64,000 bases of DNA from Winogradskyella ouciana (GCF_009709615.1 NZ_WJYA01000007.1:124001-188000), one strand, 5' to 3'. Shown: positions 25,882 through 35,343, numbered from the stretch's first letter. The notes: generated by a model not told the origin, from the letters alone. Program-made: numbers and translations.

Positions 25882-26586
25882 TTACTTGCTTGGATTGTCC
25901 CCTTGAGGAGACTTTAGGGGTGTTTTTAATATTCCCAAGACAATTAAATACTGTGCCAAGGCATAGGTGACCATTATACTAATATTGGAAAGTGGAATGG
26001 GCTGATAAAATTTATTTAAAGCCAAAATACTGTCAGAAATCATAAAGAATATAGCACCTATAAAAACGAGTTTAAAACTCAAGGTGTTAAGGCTTCCTTG
26101 TCTTAAAAATGCAGATGTTGCCATACCTAGAATGATTAGCATGTAAATGGTAACTGGCATAAACATCTCTCCCAAACCGTCCTTCAGCAAATAGAACAAT
26201 CCTGACGCATATATTACAAGCACAATAATAAACCCTACGGCAGATTGCTTTTGGTTTCTGTGCTTCAAAAACACTAGGATGTACATAATATGGGCTAACA
26301 AAAATGCAATTAAGCCAACAGTAAAAAAAGGAGGTGATTGATCTACCAACATCAACAACACATCTCCTAACAATGAGAATACTAGTGCCAAGAGCGTTAA
26401 ACTCTTTATGTTTTTTGAAAGATGTCCTGAAGTTTTTACAAATAGGAAAATCAAACTTATAACAATGGCTGGTTTGGCTATGAAATGAGCCGTTTTCAAG
26501 TTTTCTGCACTGCCTGTAATCAATTCAAAAAGAACGATGATAAAAAATAGGATGGAGAATTGTTTTTCTATGTTGGTTAGCTTCAT
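25882..26586 (-). CDS. Lysoplasmalogenase (YhhN family)
   Basis: 234 residues with eight hydrophobic segments and family motifs such as FSLLGDVLLML and ISDSILALNKF. Members hydrolyse the vinyl-ether bond of lysoplasmalogens in eukaryotes; some bacterial members share the activity. The last 13 residues (TPLKSPQGDNPSK) are encoded by a CCCCTAAAG...CAAGGGG palindromic repeat rather than by family sequence. Convergent to the NDH-2 gene with a 3-bp gap. Confidence 0.85.
   Translation of the reverse strand: MKLTNIEKQFSILFFIIVLFELITGSAENLKTAHFIAKPAIVISLIFLFVKTSGHLSKNIKSLTLLALVFSLLGDVLLMLVDQSPPFFTVGLIAFLLAHIMYILVFLKHRNQKQSAVGFIIVLVIYASGLFYLLKDGLGEMFMPVTIYMLIILGMATSAFLRQGSLNTLSFKLVFIGAIFFMISDSILALNKFYQPIPLSNISIMVTYALAQYLIVLGILKTPLKSPQGDNPSK
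25899..25920. repeat. Palindromic repeat forming the 3' end of the lysoplasmalogenase gene
   Basis: CCCCTTGAGGAGACTTTAGGGG is an imperfect hairpin (CCCCT...AGGGG). Similar elements, translated as TPLKSPQGD-like tails, are a frequent nuisance in flavobacterial genes (general knowledge). It may also act as a bidirectional terminator because genes converge here. Confidence 0.5.
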
Positions 26587-26742
26587 GAGTGGAATTTAGG
26601 ATGAAAAATTCAATTCATCATTAAAATTTTACAGTTCGGTAAAATGGAATTTTTAGCCTTGTAAAAATGATTGAAGTTTGTTTCATCAATTTATACTGAA
26701 TTTGTTTCAGTATCAAAAAACGAACTTTTAATCAATCAAAAA

Positions 26743-28893
26743 ATGAACAAGTTAATCACCATCATTTGCTTATGTCTCATCAACCTAAGCTATTCGCAAA
26801 CTACAATTTCAGGAAAGGTAGTGGATCATAAAAACCAACCCATAGTTGGCGCCAATATTTATTTAGAGGGCACTTACGATGGTGACACATCTAACGACGA
26901 AGGTAAATTTGATTTTACTACAGAAGAGAAAGGAACGCAGACTTTGGTCATTTCCTTTCTATCTTATGAAACCAAAACGATTATTGATGATGTTTCAAAA
27001 CTATCCAACCTAGAAATAACACTAAGGGAAGATGTAGAATCTTTGGATGCTGTTGTTTTAAGTGCTGGTACGTTTGAAGCCAACGATAACAGTAAGGTGT
27101 CAGTATTAAACTCTTTAGATGTGGTGACCACGGCAAGTGCTTTGGGTGACTTTGTAGGTGCTCTGCAAACACTACCAGGAACCACCAATGTAGCGGAAGA
27201 TGGTCGACTGTTTGTCCGTGGAGGCAATGCTGACGAAACACAAATATTTATTGATGGTATTAGAGTATTTACACCATATTCGCCAACAACCAATAATATA
27301 CCTACACGTGGTCGTTATTCGCCGTTTTTGTTTGATGGTATTACATTTTCCACTGGTGGTTACTCTTCCGAATTTGGTCAGGCTTTATCTAGTGTGTTAT
27401 TATTAAATACTATTGATGAACCCGATCAGGAAAAAACGGATATAGGTATTATGACTGTTGGTGCAGCTTTGGGTAACACCCAGAAATGGGAAAAATCATC
27501 CTTAAGTTTCAATGCAACATATATTAATTTAGCACCTTATTTAGCCATTTTTAAAGACAGAAATGATTGGGAAACACCATACCAAGGAGCGCAAGGAGAA
27601 ACCGTGTTTAGACAACGTTTAGAAAACGGGATGCTAAAGTTTTATGCAGCTTTTGATACTTCAAAATTTGAATTGACCCAAGAAGATATCAATCTTGAAA
27701 ATGGATTGGATTTTAAGTTGAATAACAATAATTTTTATCTCAATACTTCCTATAAAGGTGTTCTTGGAAATGGGTGGACCTTAAGTACAGGTTTGAGCTA
27801 TACTTATGCCAAAAATGATATAGGAGTAATGACAAGTGATATAGAGGATAGAGAAAACTCAGCACATATTAAGCTAAAATTAAAGAAACGGTTCAATAGT
27901 AGGTTTAAATTGAGTTTTGGCGCTGAGAAGTTTGTGACTGATTTTAATGAAAACTTTAAGGACGGATCCATAGATGAAACCTATGGTTTTAGAAATAACA
28001 TCACAGCAGCTTTTGCTGAGGCAGATTTAATATTTTCAAGGGATTTGGCTCTTAAAGTCGGTGTGAGAGCAGATCACAGTTCAATATTTAATACTACAGA
28101 TTTTTCTCCTAGAACAGCTTTAGCATATAAGACATCTAAAAACGGACAGATTTCATTAGCCTATGGCAACTTTTTTCAAAACCCAAATAGTTCTATTTTA
28201 AAGTTTGAAAACGATTTAAATTCGGAAAAAACTACACATTACATTTTTAACTATCAGTACGTTAATGGCGGTAAAATATTTAGGGCAGAAGCTTACAGAA
28301 AGGATTACGATAACCTAATAAAGTATGATACAGAGTTTACAAGTTTTGAAAGTAATTACACCACAAATGGTGATGGCTTTGCTCAAGGTGTCGATATTTT
28401 TTGGAGAGACAATACAAGTGTTAAAAATTTAGATTATTGGGTAAGTTATTCTTATTTGGATACAGAACGTAACTATAGAAATTTTGAGGCATCTGCCCAA
28501 CCTAATTTTGCAACCAACCACAATGTATCCGTTGTTGGAAAGTATTGGATAAATAGCTGGAAAAGCCAGATTGGATTGGCCTATAGCTATTCATCAGGAA
28601 GACCTTATACTAATCCAAACACCGAAGAATTTCTCAGCAAACGTACTAAGGCATTTAATAGCTTAAGTTTTAATTGGGCATATCTTTTAGATCAACAGAA
28701 AATTCTATACTTCTCAGTTAATAATGTGTTGGGCTTTAAGAATGTAAACGGTTATCAGTATGCGAATTCACCAGATATGAATGGACAATTTAGTAGAAGA
28801 GCCTTAAAACCTGCTGCAGATCAATTCTTTTTTGTGGGCTTCTTTTGGACGATAAGTGAAGATGGTACGGATAACCAGTTGGATAATTTATAA
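26743..28893 (+). CDS. TonB-dependent receptor with carboxypeptidase-like N-terminal domain
   Basis: 716 residues from ATG 26743. The signal peptide ends ...NLSYSQ; then a CarboxypepD_reg-like beta-sandwich (ISGKVVDHKNQPIVGANIYLEG, residues ~21-100), a plug domain (VEDGRLFVRGGNADETQIFIDGIRV) and an outer-membrane beta-barrel with aromatic strand ends. The frame extends upstream to 26671 without a signal peptide, so the internal ATG in the AATCAATCAAAAAATGAAC leader is chosen. The substrate is unknown; a tonB gene follows 92 bp downstream. Confidence 0.93.
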   Translation: MNKLITIICLCLINLSYSQTTISGKVVDHKNQPIVGANIYLEGTYDGDTSNDEGKFDFTTEEKGTQTLVISFLSYETKTIIDDVSKLSNLEITLREDVESLDAVVLSAGTFEANDNSKVSVLNSLDVVTTASALGDFVGALQTLPGTTNVAEDGRLFVRGGNADETQIFIDGIRVFTPYSPTTNNIPTRGRYSPFLFDGITFSTGGYSSEFGQALSSVLLLNTIDEPDQEKTDIGIMTVGAALGNTQKWEKSSLSFNATYINLAPYLAIFKDRNDWETPYQGAQGETVFRQRLENGMLKFYAAFDTSKFELTQEDINLENGLDFKLNNNNFYLNTSYKGVLGNGWTLSTGLSYTYAKNDIGVMTSDIEDRENSAHIKLKLKKRFNSRFKLSFGAEKFVTDFNENFKDGSIDETYGFRNNITAAFAEADLIFSRDLALKVGVRADHSSIFNTTDFSPRTALAYKTSKNGQISLAYGNFFQNPNSSILKFENDLNSEKTTHYIFNYQYVNGGKIFRAEAYRKDYDNLIKYDTEFTSFESNYTTNGDGFAQGVDIFWRDNTSVKNLDYWVSYSYLDTERNYRNFEASAQPNFATNHNVSVVGKYWINSWKSQIGLAYSYSSGRPYTNPNTEEFLSKRTKAFNSLSFNWAYLLDQQKILYFSVNNVLGFKNVNGYQYANSPDMNGQFSRRALKPAADQFFFVGFFWTISEDGTDNQLDNL

Positions 28894-28985
28894 AATATAA
28901 TTCGTTGATTATCAATTAAACATGATAAATGTCATATTTTTTGCGCTTTTGTTTGGGTAACTTTAAGGTATAAAATTTTCAAGTT

Positions 28986-29711
28986 ATGCAAGTCAAGAAG
29001 AATCCAAAAGCCAATGTAGGTCGAAACAGCAGTTTGTATTTTGCTGTTGGTTTAAACGTAATGTTACTCCTAACCTATATAGGATTAGAACATAAAACTT
29101 ATGTCAAAGAAACCGTTAGTTATGATACCTTAATGTTGACAGAACAATTAGAGGAAGATATACCTATTACTACAATTAATATTCCACCGCCACCGCCACC
29201 TAAAAAAATAGTTGCTGAAGCCATTACTATAGTAGAGGATGTTGAAGAAATAGAAGAAACTTTTGTTGAAAGTACAGAAATAGGTCAGGATGATATCATA
29301 GAGGAGCGCGTGATAAGTGTTGAAGAGGTTGAAGTAGAAGAAATAGAAGAGGATATAGAAGTTCCATTTGCTGTAATAGAGAAGGTGCCTACTTTTCCAG
29401 GTTGTACAGGTAATAATGCGGAGTTAAAAGCTTGTTTCCAAATTAAAATGAAAGAGCATTTGCAAAAGCATTTTAAATATCCTCAAGCAGCTTCAGAAAT
29501 GAATATTCACGGAAAGGTATTTGTATTTTTCTTAATCAATAAAGATGGCTACGTTACCAATATTCAGTCTAGAGGTCCAGATAAACTTTTAGAGAAAGAA
29601 GCAGAACGTATTATCGGCCTACTTCCTCAAATGGAACCAGGAAAACAACGAAATGTTCCAGTAGGAGTTCCATATAGCATACCTATAAATTTTACATTAC
29701 GACAGCAATAA
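28986..29711 (+). CDS. tonB: TonB-like energy transducer
   Basis: 241 residues: cytoplasmic N-terminus, a single membrane helix (residues ~18-34), a proline run with Lys (IPPPPPPKKIV), a long acidic Glu/Val-rich linker and a C-terminal TonB domain (about residues 145-241, FKYPQAASEMNIHGKVFVFFLINKDG split over conserved YP.A...NI.G.V...F.I). It transmits proton-motive force from ExbBD to outer-membrane receptors. The linker is very acidic, unlike the basic Pro/Lys linker of E. coli TonB. It follows a TonB receptor. Confidence 0.92.
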   Translation: MQVKKNPKANVGRNSSLYFAVGLNVMLLLTYIGLEHKTYVKETVSYDTLMLTEQLEEDIPITTINIPPPPPPKKIVAEAITIVEDVEEIEETFVESTEIGQDDIIEERVISVEEVEVEEIEEDIEVPFAVIEKVPTFPGCTGNNAELKACFQIKMKEHLQKHFKYPQAASEMNIHGKVFVFFLINKDGYVTNIQSRGPDKLLEKEAERIIGLLPQMEPGKQRNVPVGVPYSIPINFTLRQQ

Positions 29712-29742
29712 AAAATACTGTTGTACTTAATATTAAATATTG

Positions 29743-29769
29743 ATAAAACCTCTTTCAAAGAGGTTTTAT
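29743..29769. terminator. Bidirectional terminator overlapping a stop codon
   Basis: ATAAAACCTCTT-TCA-AAGAGGTTTTAT is a perfect 12-bp stem with 3-nt loop. Read on the plus strand it ends tonB transcription; on the minus strand it contains the stop codon of the GNAT gene at 29766-29768. Confidence 0.85.
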
Positions 29770-30293
29770 CGTATTTGGGTATTTTCTAGAATGTACCAAT
29801 TACATAGATCACCTTCATACTCAAAAGTGCCAGAAGGTTGCATGCCTATTTTTTTAAGAATAGTATTAGATGCGATGTGATTTACATCTGCTGCGGCGCA
29901 AATTTCCTTAAGTTTTAAATCATTAAAGCCATAATCTAGTGATGCTATAGCAGCTTCTGTAGCGTAGCCGTTTCCCCAAAATTTTTCTTTTAATCTATAT
30001 CCTAAGTCATAATAATCAAACTCTTTACGTAATTCGCGTTCAAATTTTAATCCAGACCAACCTATAAACTCACCAGTATCTTTCTTTTCCATGGCCAGTC
30101 TGCCAACTCCAAAATCCTTATACTGTTGTAAAACCCCTTCAATTTTAGATTTGGACTGCTTTATGGAAGTCACAGGATTATTGCCAAGATAGATATGAAC
30201 TTTCGGGTTAGAATCCATCTCGTAAAAATTTTGAGCATCATTTTCGTTGATGGGTCTTAGGATAAGACGTTTGGTTTCGAGTTTTATATTCAA
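29766..30293 (-). CDS. GNAT family N-acetyltransferase (RimJ-like)
   Basis: 175 residues of the Acetyltransf_3 type: TKRLILRPINENDAQNFYEM at the N-terminus, IGWSGLKFERE, YRLKEKFWGNGYATEAAIASLDYGF (acetyl-CoA motif A, with Q/R-x-x-G-x-G/A form WGNGYA) and a C-terminal aromatic segment. Substrate unknown (amino group of a protein N-terminus or small molecule). Sits 19 bp downstream of the phzF-like gene on the same strand. Confidence 0.9.
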   Translation of the reverse strand: MNIKLETKRLILRPINENDAQNFYEMDSNPKVHIYLGNNPVTSIKQSKSKIEGVLQQYKDFGVGRLAMEKKDTGEFIGWSGLKFERELRKEFDYYDLGYRLKEKFWGNGYATEAAIASLDYGFNDLKLKEICAAADVNHIASNTILKKIGMQPSGTFEYEGDLCNWYILENTQIR

Positions 30294-30312
30294 TTTATAG
30301 TGTTTAGTTTAG

Positions 30313-31230
30313 TTATATAGACCATTTTCCTGAGCCTATGTCTACAACGTGACCGCCAACTTTGATTTGATATTCACTATCAGCCTTTGTACCGTTTAAA
30401 TATAGCAATGATTTTCTGTTCATTTGAAAGCCTTGTTCGACAATAGCTGAAATGTTAGGCGATTCATACTTTAATAAATAAGCCAAAAAACACCCATTAG
30501 CACTGCCAGTTGCAGCATCTTCGACTAGTTTTCCGCCTTCAAGACAAAACATCCGTGCATTAAAATTATGGGTCTTATCAAAAGTTTCACTGGTGACGAA
30601 AAATAATGAGGTTGACAATTTACTAGGGCTGTTAGTTTTGTGTTTTTGGTGAGTTTTTAGAAAATTTTCAAGATCGTAATCCTTAATATTTAATTGGTTC
30701 ATGGCCTCTAAATTAATCACAGGAATTATGATGTAAGGTAAGCCAGTGCTTATTTCTACGATGGGTTTTGAGGCATCGATGACATTCTTGTCTATATTTA
30801 GTCCTTCAGCAATCGTATTAATTTCATAAGTTTCTATGAATTTTGGCTGTGCTTGGGTCATAGTAAAAAGAGTTTCGTCTATAGAGCCAGTGTTTTCAAG
30901 GTCAACATTGATAGTAGCATGTTTTAGTTGAATATTGAGTTTAGGTGTTGGTTGTTTAGTGATGTGTTTTGAAATGACAAAAGCAGTGCCCAAAGTGGGA
31001 TGTCCTGCAAAAGGCACTTCGTATTCTGGAGTAAAAATCCTAACATCAAAAGTATTTCTATTAAGTTGTTTCTTTATAAAACTAACCTCTGAAAAATTCA
31101 ACTCTTTAGCAATATTCTGCATGGTATCAGCATTTGCCAAATCATCAAAATCTAGAAATACGGCAAGTTGGTTACCACCATATTTAGTTTTGGTAAATAC
31201 GTCAACGAGATGATAATCTATAGTAGACAT
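30313..31230 (-). CDS. PhzF-family isomerase/epimerase
   Basis: 305 residues with the PhzF signatures: DVFTKTKYGGNQLAVFLD near the N-terminus with catalytic Glu in LNFSEVSFI, PFAGHPTLGTAFVI, and LVEDAATGSANGCFLAYLL with the C-terminal DAATGSA motif. Family members isomerise small metabolites; the name does not imply phenazine production and no phz genes are nearby. Likely in one transcript with the thioredoxin-like gene upstream (6-bp gap) and the acetyltransferase downstream. Confidence 0.92.
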   Translation of the reverse strand: MSTIDYHLVDVFTKTKYGGNQLAVFLDFDDLANADTMQNIAKELNFSEVSFIKKQLNRNTFDVRIFTPEYEVPFAGHPTLGTAFVISKHITKQPTPKLNIQLKHATINVDLENTGSIDETLFTMTQAQPKFIETYEINTIAEGLNIDKNVIDASKPIVEISTGLPYIIIPVINLEAMNQLNIKDYDLENFLKTHQKHKTNSPSKLSTSLFFVTSETFDKTHNFNARMFCLEGGKLVEDAATGSANGCFLAYLLKYESPNISAIVEQGFQMNRKSLLYLNGTKADSEYQIKVGGHVVDIGSGKWSI

Positions 31231-31236
31231 TAATTT

Positions 31237-31791
31237 TTACTTCCACTTAATATTACAGCCCATACTTGGTTTTTGGTCCTTGCTTACAGGTTTGTTGTCC
31301 ACCAGCGCATCCATTGCTGCTCGTATGTCTTCTCCTGTAACTGGTATACCGTTTCCTGGTCTTGAGTCGTCTAGTTGACCTGCATAGACCAATTCTAATT
31401 TATCATCGAATAGAAAGAAGTCTGGCGTACATGCTGCATCGTAAGCTTTGGCGACCTCTTGGGTTTGATCATACAGATATGGAAAGATATATTCATTTTC
31501 TATGGCATTTTGCTTCATTAAGTGCGGTGCATCCTGTGGGTAATTTTCCACATCATTACTACTAATAGCAATACACTTTATGCCTTTTGAGATGTAATCT
31601 TTTGCTAATTGTGAAAGCTCAGAGCTCACATGAACCACAAAAGGGCAGTGGTTGCAAATAAACATAACCAATGTACCTGTGGTTCCTTTGAGTTTATCTA
31701 ATGATTTTACTTGGTCGTCTTTTGTATCAACTAAACTAAAGTCTGGTGCTTTTGTGCCTAGTGGTAACATATTTGATTCTGTCCGTGCCAT
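31237..31791 (-). CDS. Thioredoxin-fold redoxin (AhpC/TSA-like)
   Basis: 184 residues, no signal peptide. AhpC/TSA-like fold with APDFSLVDTKDDQVKSLDKL and a C-N-H-C active-site pair (Cys46, Cys49) where thioredoxins have CGPC. A conserved ACTPDFFLFD segment carries another Cys, and GCNIKWK ends the protein. Homologues are conserved in Flavobacteriaceae; a thiol-disulfide or peroxide-reducing role is inferred. Confidence 0.88.
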   Translation of the reverse strand: MARTESNMLPLGTKAPDFSLVDTKDDQVKSLDKLKGTTGTLVMFICNHCPFVVHVSSELSQLAKDYISKGIKCIAISSNDVENYPQDAPHLMKQNAIENEYIFPYLYDQTQEVAKAYDAACTPDFFLFDDKLELVYAGQLDDSRPGNGIPVTGEDIRAAMDALVDNKPVSKDQKPSMGCNIKWK

Positions 31792-31845
31792 GGTTTTATA
31801 TCGATTTAATTCCTTAGTTTTATTGCTTTAAAATTACAAAATTTA

Positions 31846-32193
31846 ATGGGCGATTCTCTTAACAAAATGATAACTTTCGATGACTTTACAAAGGTAGATT
31901 TACGGATAGGTACCATAATTGAAGTCAATGATTTTCCAAATGCCAGAAAGCCAGCATATCAATTGACTATAGATTTTGGTGATTTAGGAGTGAAAAAATC
32001 TTCAGCCCAAATTACAACCCAATACCAAAAAGAGGATTTAGTAAACAGACAAATAGTAGCTGTGATCAACTTTCCCAAAAAACAGATTGCCAATTTTATG
32101 AGTGAATGCTTAGTGATGGGAGCGGTTAGGGAAGATGATGTGTTTCTATTGCATCCCGAAACAAAAGTTAAGAACGGTTCGCAAGTGTCTTAA
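31846..32193 (+). CDS. tRNA-binding domain protein (CsaA-like)
   Basis: 115 residues composed of one OB-fold tRNA-binding domain as in CsaA: ITFDDFTKVDLRIGTIIEVNDFPNAR split across the D.R.GTI motif, KKSSAQIT, and a C-terminal ..P....NG..V motif. CsaA dimers bind tRNA and have been described as secretion-associated chaperones. An ATG at 31867 (codon 8) would give the shorter classic N-terminus MITFDDF; both starts are possible. Confidence 0.9.
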   Translation: MGDSLNKMITFDDFTKVDLRIGTIIEVNDFPNARKPAYQLTIDFGDLGVKKSSAQITTQYQKEDLVNRQIVAVINFPKKQIANFMSECLVMGAVREDDVFLLHPETKVKNGSQVS

Positions 32194-32200
32194 TTGAACC

Positions 32201-32296
32201 GTCATTGCGAAGCCTTTAGGCTGTGGCAATCTTATTGTAAATAACTAAAATTGAAAAGATAGCCACGTCAATCGTTCATCATTCCTCGCAATAACG
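32201..32296. repeat. Inverted-repeat element with GTCATTGCGA / TCGCAATAACG ends
   Basis: GTCATTGCGA at 32201 and TCGCAATAACG ending at 32296 form the outer arms; TGGCAATCTTATT (about 32223) and AAAAGATAGCCAC (about 32252) form inner arms. The left arm resembles the copy at 4371. It sits between convergent genes and no protein is encoded, so it looks like a small palindromic dispersed element. Confidence 0.65.
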
Positions 32297-34807
32297 TTAA
32301 AATTCATCCCTAAAAAAGATAGCATTCATCAACAACTTATTGGTACCATACCAGAAAGCTCTAAAGTTAGTGTTATCCGTAAATGCTATGATATTTCCTC
32401 TACCAATACCACCTATTTTTAAAGGTACCGACAAGCTAAGGCTGTCTAGGTTTTCTTCAGAAATGTAGCCACTTAATAATGGATTTTTAGTGTGCTGAAT
32501 CGGATTGTTGTAGCTGTTTTTGTCTGGATTTATAAATATGGTGGTGTTTCTAAACATTGGTAATTTGTCGTTTTTATAACCAAAATTAATTGGGTGGGAG
32601 CGATCTAACATGGTTTCAAAAATGGCACCACCAATAACCTGTGCTCCTCTAAAATCACCACGCTGCTCGTAGCTTATATTCTTTGCTGTAACATTGCTGT
32701 TTTTCTTAAAATCAATTTTCATTAATTCTTTAGAGTTTAACCAACGCAACGCACTTCTGTAAGCTACTAAAGTACCACCATCTTGAATCCAGCTTTTTAA
32801 TTTTTTGGTATTGTTGTCATTTAGACCTGAGCGAGAATTTACCATAATGATGGTGTTATATCGACTTAGATCAGCACGTCCAAAACTTTTAGTGTCTAGT
32901 TTAGTAGCGACGATGTCGTAGCGTGTATCTAATAGATGCCAAATTTCACCAGCATCGTAAGATGTCATTCCATCACCGACCAATAGTGCAACTTTAGGCA
33001 ATTCTAAATTTCTAAAATTACGACTTCCTAGGTCTATGCCGTCGTTTAAACCTGTTGAAACCGCGTCAATATTGATATGACTTTCCTTTGCTGCATCATC
33101 CAAGAATGTATAAATTTCTGAGCTTGATAAATCCTGATTTTTAGCAGGAATCATTATAGTGCCGTAATCATAGGATTTGCCGTTGGCCTTAAACGTTTTA
33201 AGGCTCACCTTTGCTCTTAGACCCTTTTTAAGGATTTCGTTCAGAAGTTTTGGAGCATAGTATTCGTGCCACTCAAACAAATAAGCGTAGTTGCTTTTAG
33301 AATTTACTCCACCATTTTTATGAGTTAAATTATTAATTTCAGCTCCTGCATTTGCAGTAGTAGTTTCTGTATAGTCTAAATTAAAAGCCAATGGAAACGT
33401 CCAAGCAGAAACATCATAAAACAAACTGTCTTGAAATGTTGTACGCTTTTCAAACATGGCATTGATAAGCCTTGTGTTCTTTTGATTTTTTGGAACCACG
33501 TAACTGTAACCTTTTTTGTATGATTTTCCATCTGCTGAAAAATCAGATTTAACGTCGTGGAATTTTATGTTGTGACGCTTCAATATTTCTGCAAGATGAT
33601 ACGTTTTTGCTGCATCCTTTTCATCACCAAATACGATGGCTTTATTGCCTTCTTTTGAAGCTTCGTTCCGTGCATTTTTGAAAAAGTTATGCTGGTACTC
33701 TAAAATTTCTTCACGCATATTATTCGCAGCTTTAAGCGTTGATAAGGCTGCGGTAAATTGATTTCTTATGGTAAAGGGAAACGTTAATAAGCCATTCTCA
33801 CTTTCCTGAATATGACCTCTAGAACTCGCTTGTTCAAATAGTATTCCGATGCTACCATTAATATCCGGAAAAGTTGAACCCTTGCCATAATAAAAATCAT
33901 CAAAGCTTTCTTCAGAATAATACAACGAACCAATTTTGTCAAAGGCTTTGGCATGGTATTCTGCAATGCCTTTGGTTAATTCTTGGTTCATTTTTGGTGT
34001 TAAAGGATGCGTACGCGAAGGAATACCTGGCTGGAAAAAGAAACTGGAATTGGTACCCATTTCATGATGGTCTGTTAGTATGTTTGGCATCCAATTGTGA
34101 AAGGTTTCTATTCTTGCTCTAGATTCTGGTAATTGTACAGGCAACCAATCTCTGTTCATATCAAACCAATAGTGATTGGTACGTCCACCAGGCCAAACTT
34201 CGCTGTATTCTCTATCGTTGGGATCTGGATTTAAATTCATGCTACGATTAGTATTTGCCCAATAGGCAAAACGTTGCAGACCATCTGGATTAAAAGATGG
34301 ATCGAACAGAATTATCGTATTATTAAGCAAATCATCAATCTTCGGACCTTGTGCAGCTGCTAAATAGTAAGCTGCTACCAATGCCGCATTAGAACCGCTC
34401 GGTTCATTACCGTGAATGGAAAACCCTTGATAAACCACAATTGGTCTGCTCTCTACATTGGCACTATTATTTTCGGTCGCTTCTAAATGTGCGGTTTGAA
34501 TAGCGTTGAGATTTTGATGATTTTCTGGAGATGTAATCGTTAATAACAAAAGTGGTCTATCCTCAAAAGTTTTTCCACGATCTTCAATGGTAATTCTGTT
34601 TGATACGTCGGCTAAAGCATACATGTACTGCACTAACTTGTCGTGAGTGATATGCCATTCGCCCACCTCATGCCCAATGATACTTTTTGGTGTTGGAATA
34701 TTAGAATCGTAACTAACATCTTGTGGCAAATAATATGATAAATCCGTTTGGGATTGAGAAAATAGAGTAGTGGTTGCTAAAAAAAGTAAAAGCGCAATAT
34801 GTCGCAT
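32297..34807 (-). CDS. Secreted M14-family zinc carboxypeptidase
   Basis: 836 residues with a signal peptide (residues 1-18, ending LFSQ). The M14 domain has the HxxE zinc motif at His132-Glu135 (SIHGNEPSG) and the third ligand His at 247/248 (TDHHEMG); NPDGLQRFAYWANTNRSMNLN matches the substrate-binding Asn-Arg region. A large C-terminal region contains a GATase-like alpha/beta segment (ALLVGDGMTSYDAGEIWHLLD, MVNSRSG). It probably digests extracellular peptides. No T9SS tail is visible, so periplasmic location is likely. Confidence 0.92.
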   Translation of the reverse strand: MRHIALLLFLATTTLFSQSQTDLSYYLPQDVSYDSNIPTPKSIIGHEVGEWHITHDKLVQYMYALADVSNRITIEDRGKTFEDRPLLLLTITSPENHQNLNAIQTAHLEATENNSANVESRPIVVYQGFSIHGNEPSGSNAALVAAYYLAAAQGPKIDDLLNNTIILFDPSFNPDGLQRFAYWANTNRSMNLNPDPNDREYSEVWPGGRTNHYWFDMNRDWLPVQLPESRARIETFHNWMPNILTDHHEMGTNSSFFFQPGIPSRTHPLTPKMNQELTKGIAEYHAKAFDKIGSLYYSEESFDDFYYGKGSTFPDINGSIGILFEQASSRGHIQESENGLLTFPFTIRNQFTAALSTLKAANNMREEILEYQHNFFKNARNEASKEGNKAIVFGDEKDAAKTYHLAEILKRHNIKFHDVKSDFSADGKSYKKGYSYVVPKNQKNTRLINAMFEKRTTFQDSLFYDVSAWTFPLAFNLDYTETTTANAGAEINNLTHKNGGVNSKSNYAYLFEWHEYYAPKLLNEILKKGLRAKVSLKTFKANGKSYDYGTIMIPAKNQDLSSSEIYTFLDDAAKESHINIDAVSTGLNDGIDLGSRNFRNLELPKVALLVGDGMTSYDAGEIWHLLDTRYDIVATKLDTKSFGRADLSRYNTIIMVNSRSGLNDNNTKKLKSWIQDGGTLVAYRSALRWLNSKELMKIDFKKNSNVTAKNISYEQRGDFRGAQVIGGAIFETMLDRSHPINFGYKNDKLPMFRNTTIFINPDKNSYNNPIQHTKNPLLSGYISEENLDSLSLSVPLKIGGIGRGNIIAFTDNTNFRAFWYGTNKLLMNAIFFRDEF

Positions 34808-34839
34808 GTAATATAATGTTGGTTAAAGCCTAAAAATAA

Positions 34840-34869
34840 AAAAACCCTGACGATAATATCAGGGTTTTT
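34840..34869 (-). terminator. Intrinsic terminator of the DUF3276 gene
   Basis: AAAAACCCTGA and TCAGGGTTTTT form an 11-bp perfect stem with an 8-nt loop, 20 bp beyond the stop of the DUF3276 gene and before the M14 peptidase gene. Confidence 0.85.
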
Positions 34870-34889
34870 CTATAATTTAACAAAGTAGT

Positions 34890-35279
34890 TTAAATATCAT
34901 CGAAGCTAATATCTGTAAAGTTATCTGTGCTTTGAGTATCTTCTGGTGTTTTTGCTTCTTGAGCTACAAAGTCATCCTCGCGTTTAAAGTCTTTTTGATG
35001 ACGCTCGCTTATAACTTCTTCACCTTTTTCGTTGATAATGTAATCGGTCATTTCTGCCAAAATCTCTCTAAATTCAGAGAAGTCCTCTTTATATAGGTAG
35101 ATTTTGTGTTTTTTATAATGATAAGATCCATCATCATTTGTAAACTTTTTACTTTCCGTGATAGTTAAGTAGTAATCTCCTGCTTTAGTTGCTCTAACAT
35201 CAAAGAAATACGTTCGTCTCCCTGCGCGCAATACTTTAGAATATATCTCTTCCTTGTCCATCATTCCATAATCGCTCAT
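34890..35279 (-). CDS. DUF3276 / PUR-alpha-like nucleic acid-binding protein
   Basis: 129 residues with the bacterial PUR fold: EEIYSKVLRAGRRTYFFDVR, DYYLTITESKK and KHKIYLYKEDFSEFREIL, ending in an acidic/Thr-rich tail. Bacteroidota and spirochaete PUR proteins bind RNA/DNA and can regulate expression. Single-gene unit with a strong terminator, near the ABC transporter gene (64-bp gap, same strand). Confidence 0.92.
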   Translation of the reverse strand: MSDYGMMDKEEIYSKVLRAGRRTYFFDVRATKAGDYYLTITESKKFTNDDGSYHYKKHKIYLYKEDFSEFREILAEMTDYIINEKGEEVISERHQKDFKREDDFVAQEAKTPEDTQSTDNFTDISFDDI

Positions 35280-35343
35280 AGCTAATCTTTAATTTTTAAA
35301 TTCAAAATCAAAAATCTAAAAAAAAACCTAACTAACAAACAAA

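Noticed and set aside
26671-26742. Upstream extension of the TonB receptor
   Set aside because: The signal peptide begins at the ATG at 26743, which sits in a leader shared with two other starts.
30313-31230. Phenazine biosynthesis
   Set aside because: PhzF-family proteins are widespread isomerases and no other phz gene is present.
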